A stretch of 64,000 bases of DNA from Lachnospiraceae bacterium (GTDB lineage: Bacteria; Bacillota; Clostridia; Lachnospirales; Lachnospiraceae): contig JAFTKW010000004.1 of the NCBI GenBank assembly GCA_017453065.1, forward strand, positions 62,001 through 126,000, given 5' to 3'. Shown here piece by piece: positions 42,095-49,573 of this stretch (position 1 is the first letter of the stretch; each line of letters starts with the position of its first letter). Made by a program: the position numbers and the translations under genes. The notes beneath the pieces were generated by a model. It worked only from the letters and a program-made list of their open reading frames with translations. It did no database searches and was not told where the DNA came from.

Positions 42095-43111
42095 ATGGCT
42101 ATTTTAGTAACTGGTGGTGCAGGATATATTGGAAGCCACACTGTGGTGGAACTGCAGAATGCAGGATATGATGTAGTGGTATTAGATAACTTAAGTAATT
42201 CCAGTGAGAAATCTTTGGAGCGCGTGGAAAAGATTACAGGTAAGAAGGTGACTTTTTACAAAGCAGATATCTTGGATCGCGAAGCGCTGGAAGAAATTTT
42301 TAATAAAGAGCAGATTGAATGTGTCATTCATTTTGCAGGACTGAAGGCGGTGGGTGAGTCTGTAGCGAAGCCTTGGGAGTACTATCAGAACAATGTTGCA
42401 GGTACTTTGATTTTGGTGGATGTAATGAGACAACATGGCGTGAAGAATATTATTTTCTCTTCTTCTTCCACTGTTTATGGTATGCCAGATGCTATCCCTG
42501 TGACAGAAAAGTCTCCTAAAAAGGATTGCACCAACCCATACGGTTGGACCAAGTCTATGCTTGAGCAGATTTTGTCCGATATTCAGAAAGCAGATCCAGA
42601 GTGGAATGTAATCTTGCTCAGATATTTTAACCCAATCGGTGCGCATCAGAGTGGTACTATCGGTGAAAATCCAAATGGCATCCCAAACAACCTGATGCCT
42701 TATATTACACAGGTTGCAGTGGGCAAGCGTCCTGAACTGGGTATTTTTGGAAATGATTACAATACTCCTGATGGTACTGGTGTAAGAGACTATATTCATG
42801 TAGTAGATTTGGCAGATGGCCATGTGAAAGCACTGAAAAAGGTACAGGAGAATGCTGGCCTTTGCATTTATAATCTTGGCACAGGCGTAGGATACAGTGT
42901 GCTTGATTTGGTAAAGACTTTTGAAGAGACTACAGGCGTAAAGATACCTTATTCCATCAAGGAACGTCGAGCTGGAGATATTGATGCAAACTATGCAGAT
43001 GCAACCAAAGCGAAAGAAGAACTTGGCTGGGAAGCAAAGTATGGTGTAAAAGAGATGTGTGCTGACTCTTGGAGATGGCAGAGCCAGAATCCAAACGGAT
43101 ACGAAGACTAG
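42095..43111 (+). CDS. galE: UDP-glucose 4-epimerase
   Basis: 338 residues, the full GalE length. The NAD-binding loop is [12 protein letters not shown]. The catalytic set is SSSSTVYG and YGWTK (YxxxK), with the sugar-site block YFNPIGAH. It interconverts UDP-glucose and UDP-galactose, and often the N-acetyl forms. TGGAGG precedes the ATG. It ends at a hairpin shared with the opposite-strand gene. Its neighbour, a UDP-HexNAc pyrophosphorylase, suggests amino-sugar substrates too. Confidence 0.95.
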   Translation: MAILVTGGAGYIGSHTVVELQNAGYDVVVLDNLSNSSEKSLERVEKITGKKVTFYKADILDREALEEIFNKEQIECVIHFAGLKAVGESVAKPWEYYQNNVAGTLILVDVMRQHGVKNIIFSSSSTVYGMPDAIPVTEKSPKKDCTNPYGWTKSMLEQILSDIQKADPEWNVILLRYFNPIGAHQSGTIGENPNGIPNNLMPYITQVAVGKRPELGIFGNDYNTPDGTGVRDYIHVVDLADGHVKALKKVQENAGLCIYNLGTGVGYSVLDLVKTFEETTGVKIPYSIKERRAGDIDANYADATKAKEELGWEAKYGVKEMCADSWRWQSQNPNGYED

Positions 43112-43140
43112 TTTGTGATAGAGATATAAATTCATAAGAA

Positions 43141-43170
43141 AAGCCTCAGGTGCGTTGGCACTTGAGGCTT
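43141..43170. terminator. Bidirectional terminator between galE and the PAQR gene
   Basis: AAGCCTCAGGTGC / GCACTTGAGGCTT (one G-U) with a GTTG loop. The minus strand continues TTTTCTT; the plus-strand T-tract is weaker. Confidence 0.75.
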
Positions 43171-43214
43171 CGTTTATTCTTGGGATATGACTGGCTCCAT
43201 GAAGGAGTCCTTAG

Positions 43215-43865
43215 TTATGCCACATAGTTGTACATAAAGATAAAATGACAAATGCTTCCAGCCATAACAAAAACATGGAATAATTCGTGAGAACCAAAGA
43301 ACTTGAACCTGGAATTAAACACTGGTAGCTTCAGGGCGTAGATGACTCCACCTATGGTATAGATGATGCCACCAATCAGTAGCCAGAGAAAAGCAACTCT
43401 TGGCAGTGTATTCCAAAGGGGACCAAACACAGGGATGCACACCCAGCCCATGGCGATATAGATGATAGAAGAGAACCATTTAGGGCATGTAATCCAGCAG
43501 GCCTTGATGATGATGCCAAAAGCTGCTATACCCCAAACCAAGCCAAGTAATGGATAGCCTAGGCTGCCATCCAATACGATGAGACAAACGGGTGTATAGG
43601 AGCCAGCAATTAAAACAAAAATCATCATATGATCAATCTTGCGAAAAACCTTCAAAGCTTTTCCCGTCAAGTTTACTGTATGATAGGTAGCACTAGCACC
43701 GTACAAAAGAATCATGCTGGTCATGAAGATGGCCATGGCGATGAAGGATGTAGGACCGGAAGTGATACCAGCTTTCGTAAGAAGAGGAATGGAAGCGAAT
43801 ACTGCCAACATCATAGCGATGTAATGGGTCAGAGCACTGCCAGGTTCTCGAATAGTAATTTGCAT
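43215..43865 (-). CDS. Hemolysin III / PAQR-family membrane protein
   Basis: 216 residues with seven membrane helices. The conserved PAQR metal-site residues are present: ASATYH near 58-63, Asp in RKIDH near 76 and HELFHVFVMAG with a last His in ICHF near the C terminus. Bacterial members probably act as metal-dependent lipid hydrolases or in membrane homeostasis; the hemolysin name is historical. GGAGG lies nine bases before the ATG. A palindrome follows its promoter, so it is likely under a dedicated regulator. Confidence 0.88.
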   Translation of the reverse strand: MQITIREPGSALTHYIAMMLAVFASIPLLTKAGITSGPTSFIAMAIFMTSMILLYGASATYHTVNLTGKALKVFRKIDHMMIFVLIAGSYTPVCLIVLDGSLGYPLLGLVWGIAAFGIIIKACWITCPKWFSSIIYIAMGWVCIPVFGPLWNTLPRVAFLWLLIGGIIYTIGGVIYALKLPVFNSRFKFFGSHELFHVFVMAGSICHFIFMYNYVA

Positions 43866-43913
43866 AAGTCTGTACCTCCCTTTGCAACGAAATAAAACGT
43901 TAAATCACAACAA

Positions 43914-43930
43914 GTAGTTTTCGAAACTAC
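43914..43930 (-). promoter_or_regulatory. Operator-like palindrome for the PAQR gene
   Basis: GTAGTTT-TCG-AAACTAC, perfect arms, at about +10 to +25 of the predicted transcript. Confidence 0.6.
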
Positions 43931-43945
43931 ATCATTTATAGTTTA

Positions 43946-43974
43946 ATACTACTCCTTGCGTTTTATTCTGTCAA
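43946..43974 (-). promoter_or_regulatory. Promoter of the PAQR gene
   Basis: On the minus strand TTGACA (43969-43974), 17 bases, TAGTAT (43946-43951). Confidence 0.75.
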
Positions 43975-43987
43975 CAAGAAAAGAAGG

Positions 43988-44016
43988 GATTTCTAAGGCT
44001 TGTTTGGTTAGAAATC
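43988..44016. other. Inverted repeat
   Basis: GATTTCTAA / TTAGAAATC, perfect 9-bp arms with an 11-base loop, in the non-coding stretch between the PAQR promoter and the 44.1 kb promoter. It has no clear T-run on either strand; role unknown. Confidence 0.45.
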
Positions 44017-44101
44017 TTTGTCATTCGAAACCATAAAGCGCGTACAATTTAGTTGGAATAATTAAATTTACAAAAAATATTAAAAATATTTCAAAAATGT
44101 C

Positions 44102-44130
44102 TTTACAAATAAAAAGTTATCGTATATAAT
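44102..44130 (+). promoter_or_regulatory. Strong orphan promoter
   Basis: TTTACA (44102-44107), 17 bases, TATAAT (44125-44130), preceded by an A/T-rich tract like an UP element. No plus-strand gene follows before 46392. Confidence 0.8.
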
Positions 44131-44136
44131 GAACTT

Positions 44137-44320
44137 ACAAAGAAGGAGAAACAAAATAAAACAGAATAGAAAAATCAAAGAAAGGAAGGTACGGACCACC
44201 AAAACATTAAAGTACTACCCTAACAACTAAACTAATGAATACGGAGGTAGAAACCATTGGATAGCATATTTTAAAATGGGCGCATTGATTAGACGATCGG
44301 TGTGCTCATTTTATTTTGTC
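44137..44320 (+). ncRNA. Candidate short transcript (small RNA or micro-peptide mRNA)
   Basis: Bounded by the strong promoter at 44102-44130 and a terminator-like hairpin at 44273-44312, this would give a ~180-base RNA with no adjacent gene to serve. It has two ribosome-site-like sequences, AGAAGGAG (44141-44148) and GGAGG (44243-44247), but no ATG at the right distance. After the first, a basic 24-codon frame opens at ATA 44156 and ends TAA 44228-44230. After the second, TTG 44257 gives a five-residue frame. The match to a known RNA family is not evident. Confidence 0.5.
44273..44318 (+). terminator. Terminator of the orphan transcript
   Basis: AAAATGGGCGCA / TGTGCTCATTTT (two G-U) with a 16-base loop, then ATTTTGTC. 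Confidence 0.7.
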
Positions 44321-44356
44321 TATTTTTAATGATTTATATTGAAATTCTGTGTAAAT

Positions 44357-44390
44357 AAAAATACTCCAGAGTCTTCTGGAGTATTTTTTA
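44357..44390. terminator. Bidirectional terminator after the chemoreceptor
   Basis: Perfect 14-bp stem AAAAATACTCCAGA / TCTGGAGTATTTTT with a four-base loop. It ends the minus-strand chemoreceptor gene. Confidence 0.9.
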
Positions 44391-44405
44391 TGTTTAGATT
44401 AGTGA

Positions 44406-45893
44406 TTAAGCATCTATTTTTTCGAGGTCTTGCTGGGACAATTCCATCATGGTTTCGGATAGCGCCTGTAGGTGCTTGCTGTCCTCAATAACCTGTGTCA
44501 ATTGTTGTGTATATACATGCATTGCTTCTGCGATTGCCTGAACGGACATTTGGTTCTCTTCGGAGTAAGAACTCATTTCGTCCACCTGACCGCGAAGCCC
44601 TGCAAAAATATCATTTACTTCGCGAATACCGGTATTCTGGGCTTCAATGTTGCTGTAGAGTTCTTGGAACTGGTTGCCCATTACCTCAAAACCATCGCTT
44701 AAGTTCTCCAGAGAACCTAGACTGATATCCAATGCAGAAATACTTTCTATAAGCTGTTGGGAAGTCTCAGCGATTTGAACCTTCATAGAATTGACTACTT
44801 CTGCCACTTCATTGGCGCATGCGGTACTATCGACTGCAAGGCCTTGGACCTTGGTGGCGACCACGGAAAAACCTGCGCCTGCAGCGCCCGCTCTGGCTGC
44901 TTCGATGGAGGCGTTCAGTGCCAGCATAGTGGTGCTGGAGGAAATTTTGTTTAATTGTTCTGTCACTTCTGTAATCGCCAGCATCTGCTGCTCCAAAGTA
45001 TGGAAGACTTCATTGGCATGTTCAACAGCTGCCTTGGTACTTTCCATCTGAGCGCTCATGGCATTCACGTTGCGCTGGTTGGAGGCTAGCGTATTTTCAA
45101 AAGTTCTAATTTCATTGTTTAATGCGCCGATATGACCTTCGGTAGTTTGAATTTTAAACTGTACTTCTTCGCACGCTTCGGCAACCATGTTGGCTTCTGC
45201 AGAGATGTTTGTAGAGCCTCGTTCCAATTCTTCTGCGTGATTGGTCAACTGCTCGTTGGCCTCGTTCATGGAATCTGTAAGCTTGGCAGAGGTCTGCAGG
45301 CTTTCGCCCAGCTCGGTACCTAGTTCGCCAAGTGATTTCAATAAAGCTTCGGCATCTTCGGCTTTTGCTTCGTTTGCTATGATGAACTGGTGACCTCTAT
45401 GGATGCACAGATAAATCATAGCACCCGCCAAAGCGAAGGTAAGCATACACATAATAAACTGCCCAAGAGGATCTGCTTTGTGAGGGAATATAATAAATTG
45501 CACAACCATCAATATCATAGAAGCAACGAGCTGCCATTTGGTATAGTTGGGGCGAAGGTAAAGCCCAGTGAGTCCAAGAGCTGCCAAATACATGGCATAG
45601 TCATCGCTGTAATAGTTTCCTGAGCCCAATGAAATAAAGAAGATGAGAACAACTAGTCCAATGGAAACAATGAAACGTTTGCGATCTTTGGAAACCTTTA
45701 AGGCCTTCATAACTGCTAGAATGATGGAAAAGGCTCCGAGACAACCAGCAATAAGTAAAGCACCAGTGATTTCTCCGCCAGCCAAATCCTTAACAAGGAA
45801 AAAGGCAGAAACGATGTAACAAAGATAAATCATGATACGGTATATAGCATCTCTGGTTAAAGGCGCCTTGCGTCCAGTTTGTTTGTTGATCAT
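44406..45893 (-). CDS. Chemoreceptor with six membrane helices and no external domain
   Basis: 495 residues. Six membrane helices fill about 18-172 with only short loops. The signalling region follows directly, without a clear HAMP domain. The hairpin tip reads [22 protein letters not shown] with GFSVVATKVQGLA, intact for kinase coupling. The sensing part is probably the membrane bundle itself, as proposed for receptors of membrane energetics or small hydrophobic signals. GGAGGAAC precedes the ATG. It is monocistronic. Confidence 0.88.
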   Translation of the reverse strand: MINKQTGRKAPLTRDAIYRIMIYLCYIVSAFFLVKDLAGGEITGALLIAGCLGAFSIILAVMKALKVSKDRKRFIVSIGLVVLIFFISLGSGNYYSDDYAMYLAALGLTGLYLRPNYTKWQLVASMILMVVQFIIFPHKADPLGQFIMCMLTFALAGAMIYLCIHRGHQFIIANEAKAEDAEALLKSLGELGTELGESLQTSAKLTDSMNEANEQLTNHAEELERGSTNISAEANMVAEACEEVQFKIQTTEGHIGALNNEIRTFENTLASNQRNVNAMSAQMESTKAAVEHANEVFHTLEQQMLAITEVTEQLNKISSSTTMLALNASIEAARAGAAGAGFSVVATKVQGLAVDSTACANEVAEVVNSMKVQIAETSQQLIESISALDISLGSLENLSDGFEVMGNQFQELYSNIEAQNTGIREVNDIFAGLRGQVDEMSSYSEENQMSVQAIAEAMHVYTQQLTQVIEDSKHLQALSETMMELSQQDLEKIDA

Positions 45894-45933
45894 GTTGTGT
45901 TCCTCCTGTGTGAATTAACATACATCAACTTAT

Positions 45934-45962
45934 ATTTTAACGTATATTGCGCAACAACACAA
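45934..45962 (-). promoter_or_regulatory. Promoter of the six-helix chemoreceptor gene
   Basis: On the minus strand TTGTGT (45957-45962), 17 bases, TAAAAT (45934-45939). An 8-bp palindrome TTGCGCAA sits in the spacer. Confidence 0.6.
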
Positions 45963-45980
45963 GCATATTTGGCTGAATTA

Positions 45981-46247
45981 TTAGTCTTCTTCGATGACTT
46001 GGATTTCAAGATAGTCAAAATCAATCTGTTCTATGAAGTTGTCCTGTCGAAACTTGGCCTTCGCATGGCGTTTGAATTCGGTGACAGTAGAGTCAAGCCA
46101 GATGGGTTTGCCTAAATCAAACTGATAGCAAACTTCATCTAATGCATGGAAAACTTTGTGCGTACGCGTATCTTGCCTGGAGTCCTCGATGACGGTATCT
46201 TTTACCAGATGATTATCTTTAAATATTTTAGCCCACAAACGAAACAT
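45981..46247 (-). CDS. Small conserved protein of unknown function
   Basis: 88 residues beginning MFRLWAKIFKDN and ending in an acidic tail. It is soluble, with mixed alpha/beta character and no recognised motif. GAGG lies eight bases before the ATG. It has its own intergenic space on both sides and diverges from the RelQ-type gene. The N terminus seems familiar from other Lachnospiraceae small proteins, but I cannot assign a role. Confidence 0.7.
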   Translation of the reverse strand: MFRLWAKIFKDNHLVKDTVIEDSRQDTRTHKVFHALDEVCYQFDLGKPIWLDSTVTEFKRHAKAKFRQDNFIEQIDFDYLEIQVIEED

Positions 46248-46391
46248 GTGAAATACCTCTTATTTTGTATTTTATAGTAATAATTCATAAATTCTTTGCC
46301 ACTTTACTAGACTATATTAGTATAGCATCCAAACCTCAATTATGGTATACTATTTTTGAGGCGTGGCGCTAAAGAAAGGAGTCAGGCGACA

Positions 46392-47039
46392 GTGGAATTA
46401 AAGAACAACAGAGACAACGAAGTAGATAGCTGGACCGAGGTCAACTTAATATACAACGCAGCATTGAGACAGATTCAAACCAAGATGGAAATTCTGAATG
46501 ATGAGTTTCAACATGTACACAGATACAACCCAATTGAACATATTAAGGCACGTATCAAAACCCCTGAAAGCATAGTTAAGAAACTAAAGAGAAATGGATA
46601 TGAGTCTACCATTTCCAATATGATAGACTACGTCAATGATATAGCAGGTATTCGTATTATTTGTTCCTTTACTTCTGATATTTTTCGTATTGCAGAGATG
46701 ATTGCAGAGATGAAGGATATCAAAGTGGTATCCGTAAAGGATTACATCACATACCCAAAGCCAAGTGGATACAAGAGCTACCACATGCTAGTTACGGTAC
46801 CAGTATATTTGTCTGATCGTACCGTAGAGACCAAGGTGGAGATTCAGATACGTACAGTAGCGATGGATTTCTGGGCTAGTTTGGAGCACAAGATGCATTA
46901 CAAATTCGAAGGAGATGCGCCAGAACACATCAAGGAGGAACTCATTGAGTGTGCAAAACTGGTGGCAGATCTTGATGATAGAATGCTTACATTAAATGAA
47001 GAGATTCTCGCCATGAGTGGTGAAAAAGAAGAAGCGTAG
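46392..47039 (+). CDS. Small alarmone synthetase (RelQ/YjbM type)
   Basis: 215 residues. A single RelA/SpoT synthetase domain covers most of the protein: YNPIEHIKARIKTPESI near 44-60, DIAGIRIICSF near 83-93, YPKPSGYKSYH near 127-137 and EIQIRT near 153-158. There is no HD hydrolase, TGS or ACT domain, which defines small synthetases that make (p)ppGpp from ATP and GDP/GTP. The start is GTG 46392 with AAGGAG ten bases upstream; an in-frame TTG at 46356 has no ribosome site. Its terminator starts at the stop codon. Confidence 0.92.
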   Translation: MELKNNRDNEVDSWTEVNLIYNAALRQIQTKMEILNDEFQHVHRYNPIEHIKARIKTPESIVKKLKRNGYESTISNMIDYVNDIAGIRIICSFTSDIFRIAEMIAEMKDIKVVSVKDYITYPKPSGYKSYHMLVTVPVYLSDRTVETKVEIQIRTVAMDFWASLEHKMHYKFEGDAPEHIKEELIECAKLVADLDDRMLTLNEEILAMSGEKEEA

Positions 47040-47059
47040 CAATCGGCTACGCTTTTTTT
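47032..47059 (+). terminator. Terminator overlapping the relQ-type stop
   Basis: Perfect AAGCGTAGC / GCTACGCTT with an AATCG loop and T7. The first arm holds the last codon and stop. Confidence 0.92.
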
Positions 47060-47067
47060 ATGGAGAT

Positions 47068-47095
47068 GAGATTCGCAAAGCACATCTTATCTGTG
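47068..47095 (+). repeat. Dispersed intergenic repeat, copy C (partial)
   Basis: GAGATTCGCAAAGCACATCT then TATCTGTG. It matches 33058-33087 except for paired changes, and also folds as a short hairpin. Confidence 0.6.
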
Positions 47096-47260
47096 TTTGT
47101 GAAAATGTAATTCGAATATAAGCAAAAATACCCCCAAAAATGAGGAGTGCCCTGATGCTTTTTGCACCAGGGCTATTATGAAAAAATTCATATGTGTTTG
47201 TGCCTAAAAAAGTAACAATCACATCACTTTTTCGGATAGATAAAGTTTACCAAAGAAATA

Positions 47261-47288
47261 TGAACAAATTGTGAACAAACTATGAACA
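47261..47288 (+). promoter_or_regulatory. Three helically phased TGAACA boxes
   Basis: TGAACA at 47261, 47272 and 47283, 11 bases apart, so all face the same side of the helix. They lie about 95-120 bases upstream of the -35 box. Confidence 0.5.
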
Positions 47289-47330
47289 GTTAGTAAAAGT
47301 TACAAAGAAGTAAAAAAACTGGCTTAAAAA

Positions 47331-47347
47331 TTGTGCAAATTGCACAA
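47331..47347 (+). promoter_or_regulatory. Palindromic operator-like site
   Basis: TTGTGCAA-A-TTGCACAA, perfect 8-bp arms, ending 33 bases before the -35 box: an activator-like position. Confidence 0.6.
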
Positions 47348-47380
47348 TAGATGCCAAGGCGAAAAAGACAAGCGTTTTTG

Positions 47381-47409
47381 TTGTCAAGTAGCAGTAAAAA
47401 TGATAAAAT
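47381..47409 (+). promoter_or_regulatory. Promoter of the coiled-coil gene
   Basis: TTGTCA (47381-47386), 17 bases, TAAAAT (47404-47409). Confidence 0.7.
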
Positions 47410-47474
47410 ATGAAGCAAGAAAACCCGTTAATACAAAAGAAAGCGGTAGGGGAGTTATGTTTGGAGGAAGATGG

Positions 47475-48044
47475 ATGGACACTTTTATTGACAAATTGGC
47501 CCATAAGTTGACTGCACAGGAGATGATTAAGGCTAATTCTGCTGCGGATGCAGCAGAATTGCAACGCACCAAGACTCAATTGGCGAAGTACGAAGAACTC
47601 TTGAGAGAACTTCGTGAAGTGGGACGTTTGAATGCGGAGTCTGCAAAGCAGGTTAGAGACTTGACTGCAGAAGGCGTTGCAAAGCTTGAAGATACACAGA
47701 AAGTGAATCAGTTGATTGACGAAGCAATCGCCAAGATTCAAGACATGCAGAAATCAGAGATGGACATGGAGGCTTTGGAGGCGAAGCTGGAAGAAATGAA
47801 AGCCAGCATTCAGCCGATGCTTGACCAGCTTTCCGAGCATGTACACAAGGAAAACGTAAAGGTATATCGTAACGTTCAGGCTGTTGTGGTAGATGAAACT
47901 GCTAAGACTACAGATATCCTTGGCAAAAGTATCAAGAGTCTGTCTGGCAAATTGACAGCGGTGTTAGCGATTTCCATTGTTGCACTTCTTGCTTCTGCAG
48001 CGGGCTTGGTATTCCAGATCTTGGTGTATTTAAATATTATCTAG
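47475..48044 (+). CDS. Coiled-coil protein with C-terminal membrane anchor
   Basis: 189 residues. Residues ~15-125 are long, charged amphipathic helices of coiled-coil type, rich in Glu, Lys and Ala. A single hydrophobic helix lies at about 163-187, next to the C terminus, so it is likely tail-anchored. No enzyme motif. The ATG at 47475 has GGAGG seven bases upstream; the ATG at 47457 has its purine run too close. The flavin reductase gene follows after 16 bases. Function unknown; the shape suits a scaffold or membrane-curvature protein. Confidence 0.7.
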   Translation: MDTFIDKLAHKLTAQEMIKANSAADAAELQRTKTQLAKYEELLRELREVGRLNAESAKQVRDLTAEGVAKLEDTQKVNQLIDEAIAKIQDMQKSEMDMEALEAKLEEMKASIQPMLDQLSEHVHKENVKVYRNVQAVVVDETAKTTDILGKSIKSLSGKLTAVLAISIVALLASAAGLVFQILVYLNII

Positions 48045-48060
48045 GAAATAGAGGATAGTT

Positions 48061-48627
48061 ATGGCAAAGCAAATTTGGCGACCAGGAAATATGCTATACC
48101 CACTTCCAGTCGTAATGGTGAGTGTAGCTGACAAGGCAGGCAATGCCAACATTATCACAGTAGCATGGGCGGGCACTATTTGTAGTGATCCAGCGATGGT
48201 TTCTATCTCTGTTAGACCAGAGAGACATTCTCATCAGATGCTCATGGAGACTGGCGAGTTTGTAATCAATCTAACCACTAAGGATTTGGCGTATGCAACA
48301 GACTATTGTGGTGTTAAGAGCGGCAGAGATATAGACAAATTTAAAGAGATGAAGCTTACCGCCTTACCTGCCAGTCAGGTGAGTGCACCTTTGATTGGTG
48401 AAAGCCCAGTCAATATTGAATGTAAAGTGACAGAAGTTAGGAAACTTGGCAGTCATGACATGTTTATGGCAGAGGTAGTAGCTGTTCATGCAGACGAAAA
48501 GTACATGGACGACAAGGGCAAATTTCACTTGGAGTGGGCAGAGCCAATTGTATACTCCCATGGCACTTATTTCGCGTGTGGAAAGCAGATTGGTACTTTT
48601 GGTTACAGTGTTAAAAAGAAAAAATAA
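48061..48627 (+). CDS. Flavin reductase-like domain protein
   Basis: 188 residues of the FMN-binding split-barrel flavin reductase type. It has PLPVVMVSV near 17-25, NIITVAWAGTICSDPAMVSISVRP (positions about 32-55) and GEFVINL near 66-72. Members bind FMN and reduce it with NAD(P)H or act as electron-transfer flavoproteins, common in anaerobes. GGATAG-like site before the ATG. It ends at a strong terminator. Confidence 0.88.
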   Translation: MAKQIWRPGNMLYPLPVVMVSVADKAGNANIITVAWAGTICSDPAMVSISVRPERHSHQMLMETGEFVINLTTKDLAYATDYCGVKSGRDIDKFKEMKLTALPASQVSAPLIGESPVNIECKVTEVRKLGSHDMFMAEVVAVHADEKYMDDKGKFHLEWAEPIVYSHGTYFACGKQIGTFGYSVKKKK

Positions 48628-48632
48628 AAATG

Positions 48633-48666
48633 AAAGGGACAACTTCATGCGGAGTTGTCCCTTTTT
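48633..48666 (+). terminator. Intrinsic terminator
   Basis: Perfect AAAGGGACAACT / AGTTGTCCCTTT with an eight-base loop and T-run. Confidence 0.92.
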
Positions 48667-48676
48667 ATGCAGAAAA

Positions 48677-49564
48677 CTAGTTGGTCGCCTCTTTTTTGAG
48701 AAAGCGAATTTCTTTGGTGGATTTGACAATCATCACTATCGCCATAACTAGAATGATAACAATAATGGCACCACCTGATGAAGCAATCATGATGCGACGG
48801 AAATTTTCCTGTCCTGGTTCGCCAAAAACGGTCAACATTGCCGTTTCCAAAGTGAGCATGGATACCATGGCGGAGGCCAAGCTGATTACTTTGGCAGCAG
48901 AGAATACAGGACTTTGATATTTGCGATATTTCACCAGACTTACGATGGCTTTGGTGAGAGAAAAAAAGGTATAGGCTGCCATGGCAATGGTGGTGATTGG
49001 GTGGTGTACAAAGCCCCTGTTCTGCCAAACAATATAAAATACGATGGCGGATAGGGCTGTATGGAGCAGTACCAAGAGCATACCGCAAAAACGGTAGATT
49101 AAAAGTTCTAGCACTCGGTCCGCACCAGCCACATGGTTTCTGGTGTGCTTTAATAGGAAGAAACGCATTACCGCCAACAGGACATAGTAGGCGGATAAGG
49201 AATAATACCAAATAGTATTGTGGTAAAAGCCGAGGCCTAACTGAAGCAGGGCGTAGGCTGTGTTGATAAATAGCGTAGTATATAGAGAAACATTGATACG
49301 AAGCGTAGCATCAGAAAAATACCGCTTTAAATATTGGTTCTCTTTTTTGAAGTCCATACAAAAACGAATGATGGCAGGTGTCCTGACAGAAACAATGGTC
49401 AGGGTATATGCAGATATAAAATAGGCAAGATAACTAAAAATGTGTTCCGTGCCTACATATACAAAGGCATAAATAAGCATGCAAATAGCGATGGGGACCA
49501 AAATGATGACCAATGCTATGGGTGGAAAAAGGATTGCTTTTGCTATTTTCTTTAGTGTTTCCAT
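48677..49564 (-). CDS. Polytopic membrane protein of unknown function
   Basis: 295 residues with about seven to eight membrane helices; a basic cytoplasmic C terminus (KSTKEIRFLKKE). No recognised family motif. The start has TAGGAG upstream, lying in the 9-base gap after dinB, so the two are probably co-transcribed. Nothing visible links it to DNA damage tolerance, and the pairing may be incidental. Confidence 0.65.
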   Translation of the reverse strand: METLKKIAKAILFPPIALVIILVPIAICMLIYAFVYVGTEHIFSYLAYFISAYTLTIVSVRTPAIIRFCMDFKKENQYLKRYFSDATLRINVSLYTTLFINTAYALLQLGLGFYHNTIWYYSLSAYYVLLAVMRFFLLKHTRNHVAGADRVLELLIYRFCGMLLVLLHTALSAIVFYIVWQNRGFVHHPITTIAMAAYTFFSLTKAIVSLVKYRKYQSPVFSAAKVISLASAMVSMLTLETAMLTVFGEPGQENFRRIMIASSGGAIIVIILVMAIVMIVKSTKEIRFLKKEATN

Positions 49565-49573
49565 AAAAGTCTC

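Larger units (their letters stand above)
47060..47474 (+). other. Non-coding region upstream of the coiled-coil gene
   Basis: 415 bases, A/T-rich. It holds a dispersed-repeat copy (47068-47095) and a GCCCTG...CAGGGC hairpin near 47148-47174. Three TGAACA boxes exactly 11 bases apart (47261, 47272, 47283) and a perfect palindrome TTGTGCAA-A-TTGCACAA (47331-47347) follow. A promoter lies at 47381-47409. No coding frame with a ribosome site is seen. Confidence 0.7.

Noticed and set aside
42191-43135. 314-codon open frame opposite galE
   Set aside because: Same reason: antisense shadow of a well-supported gene, with no ribosome site and an improbable amino-acid make-up.
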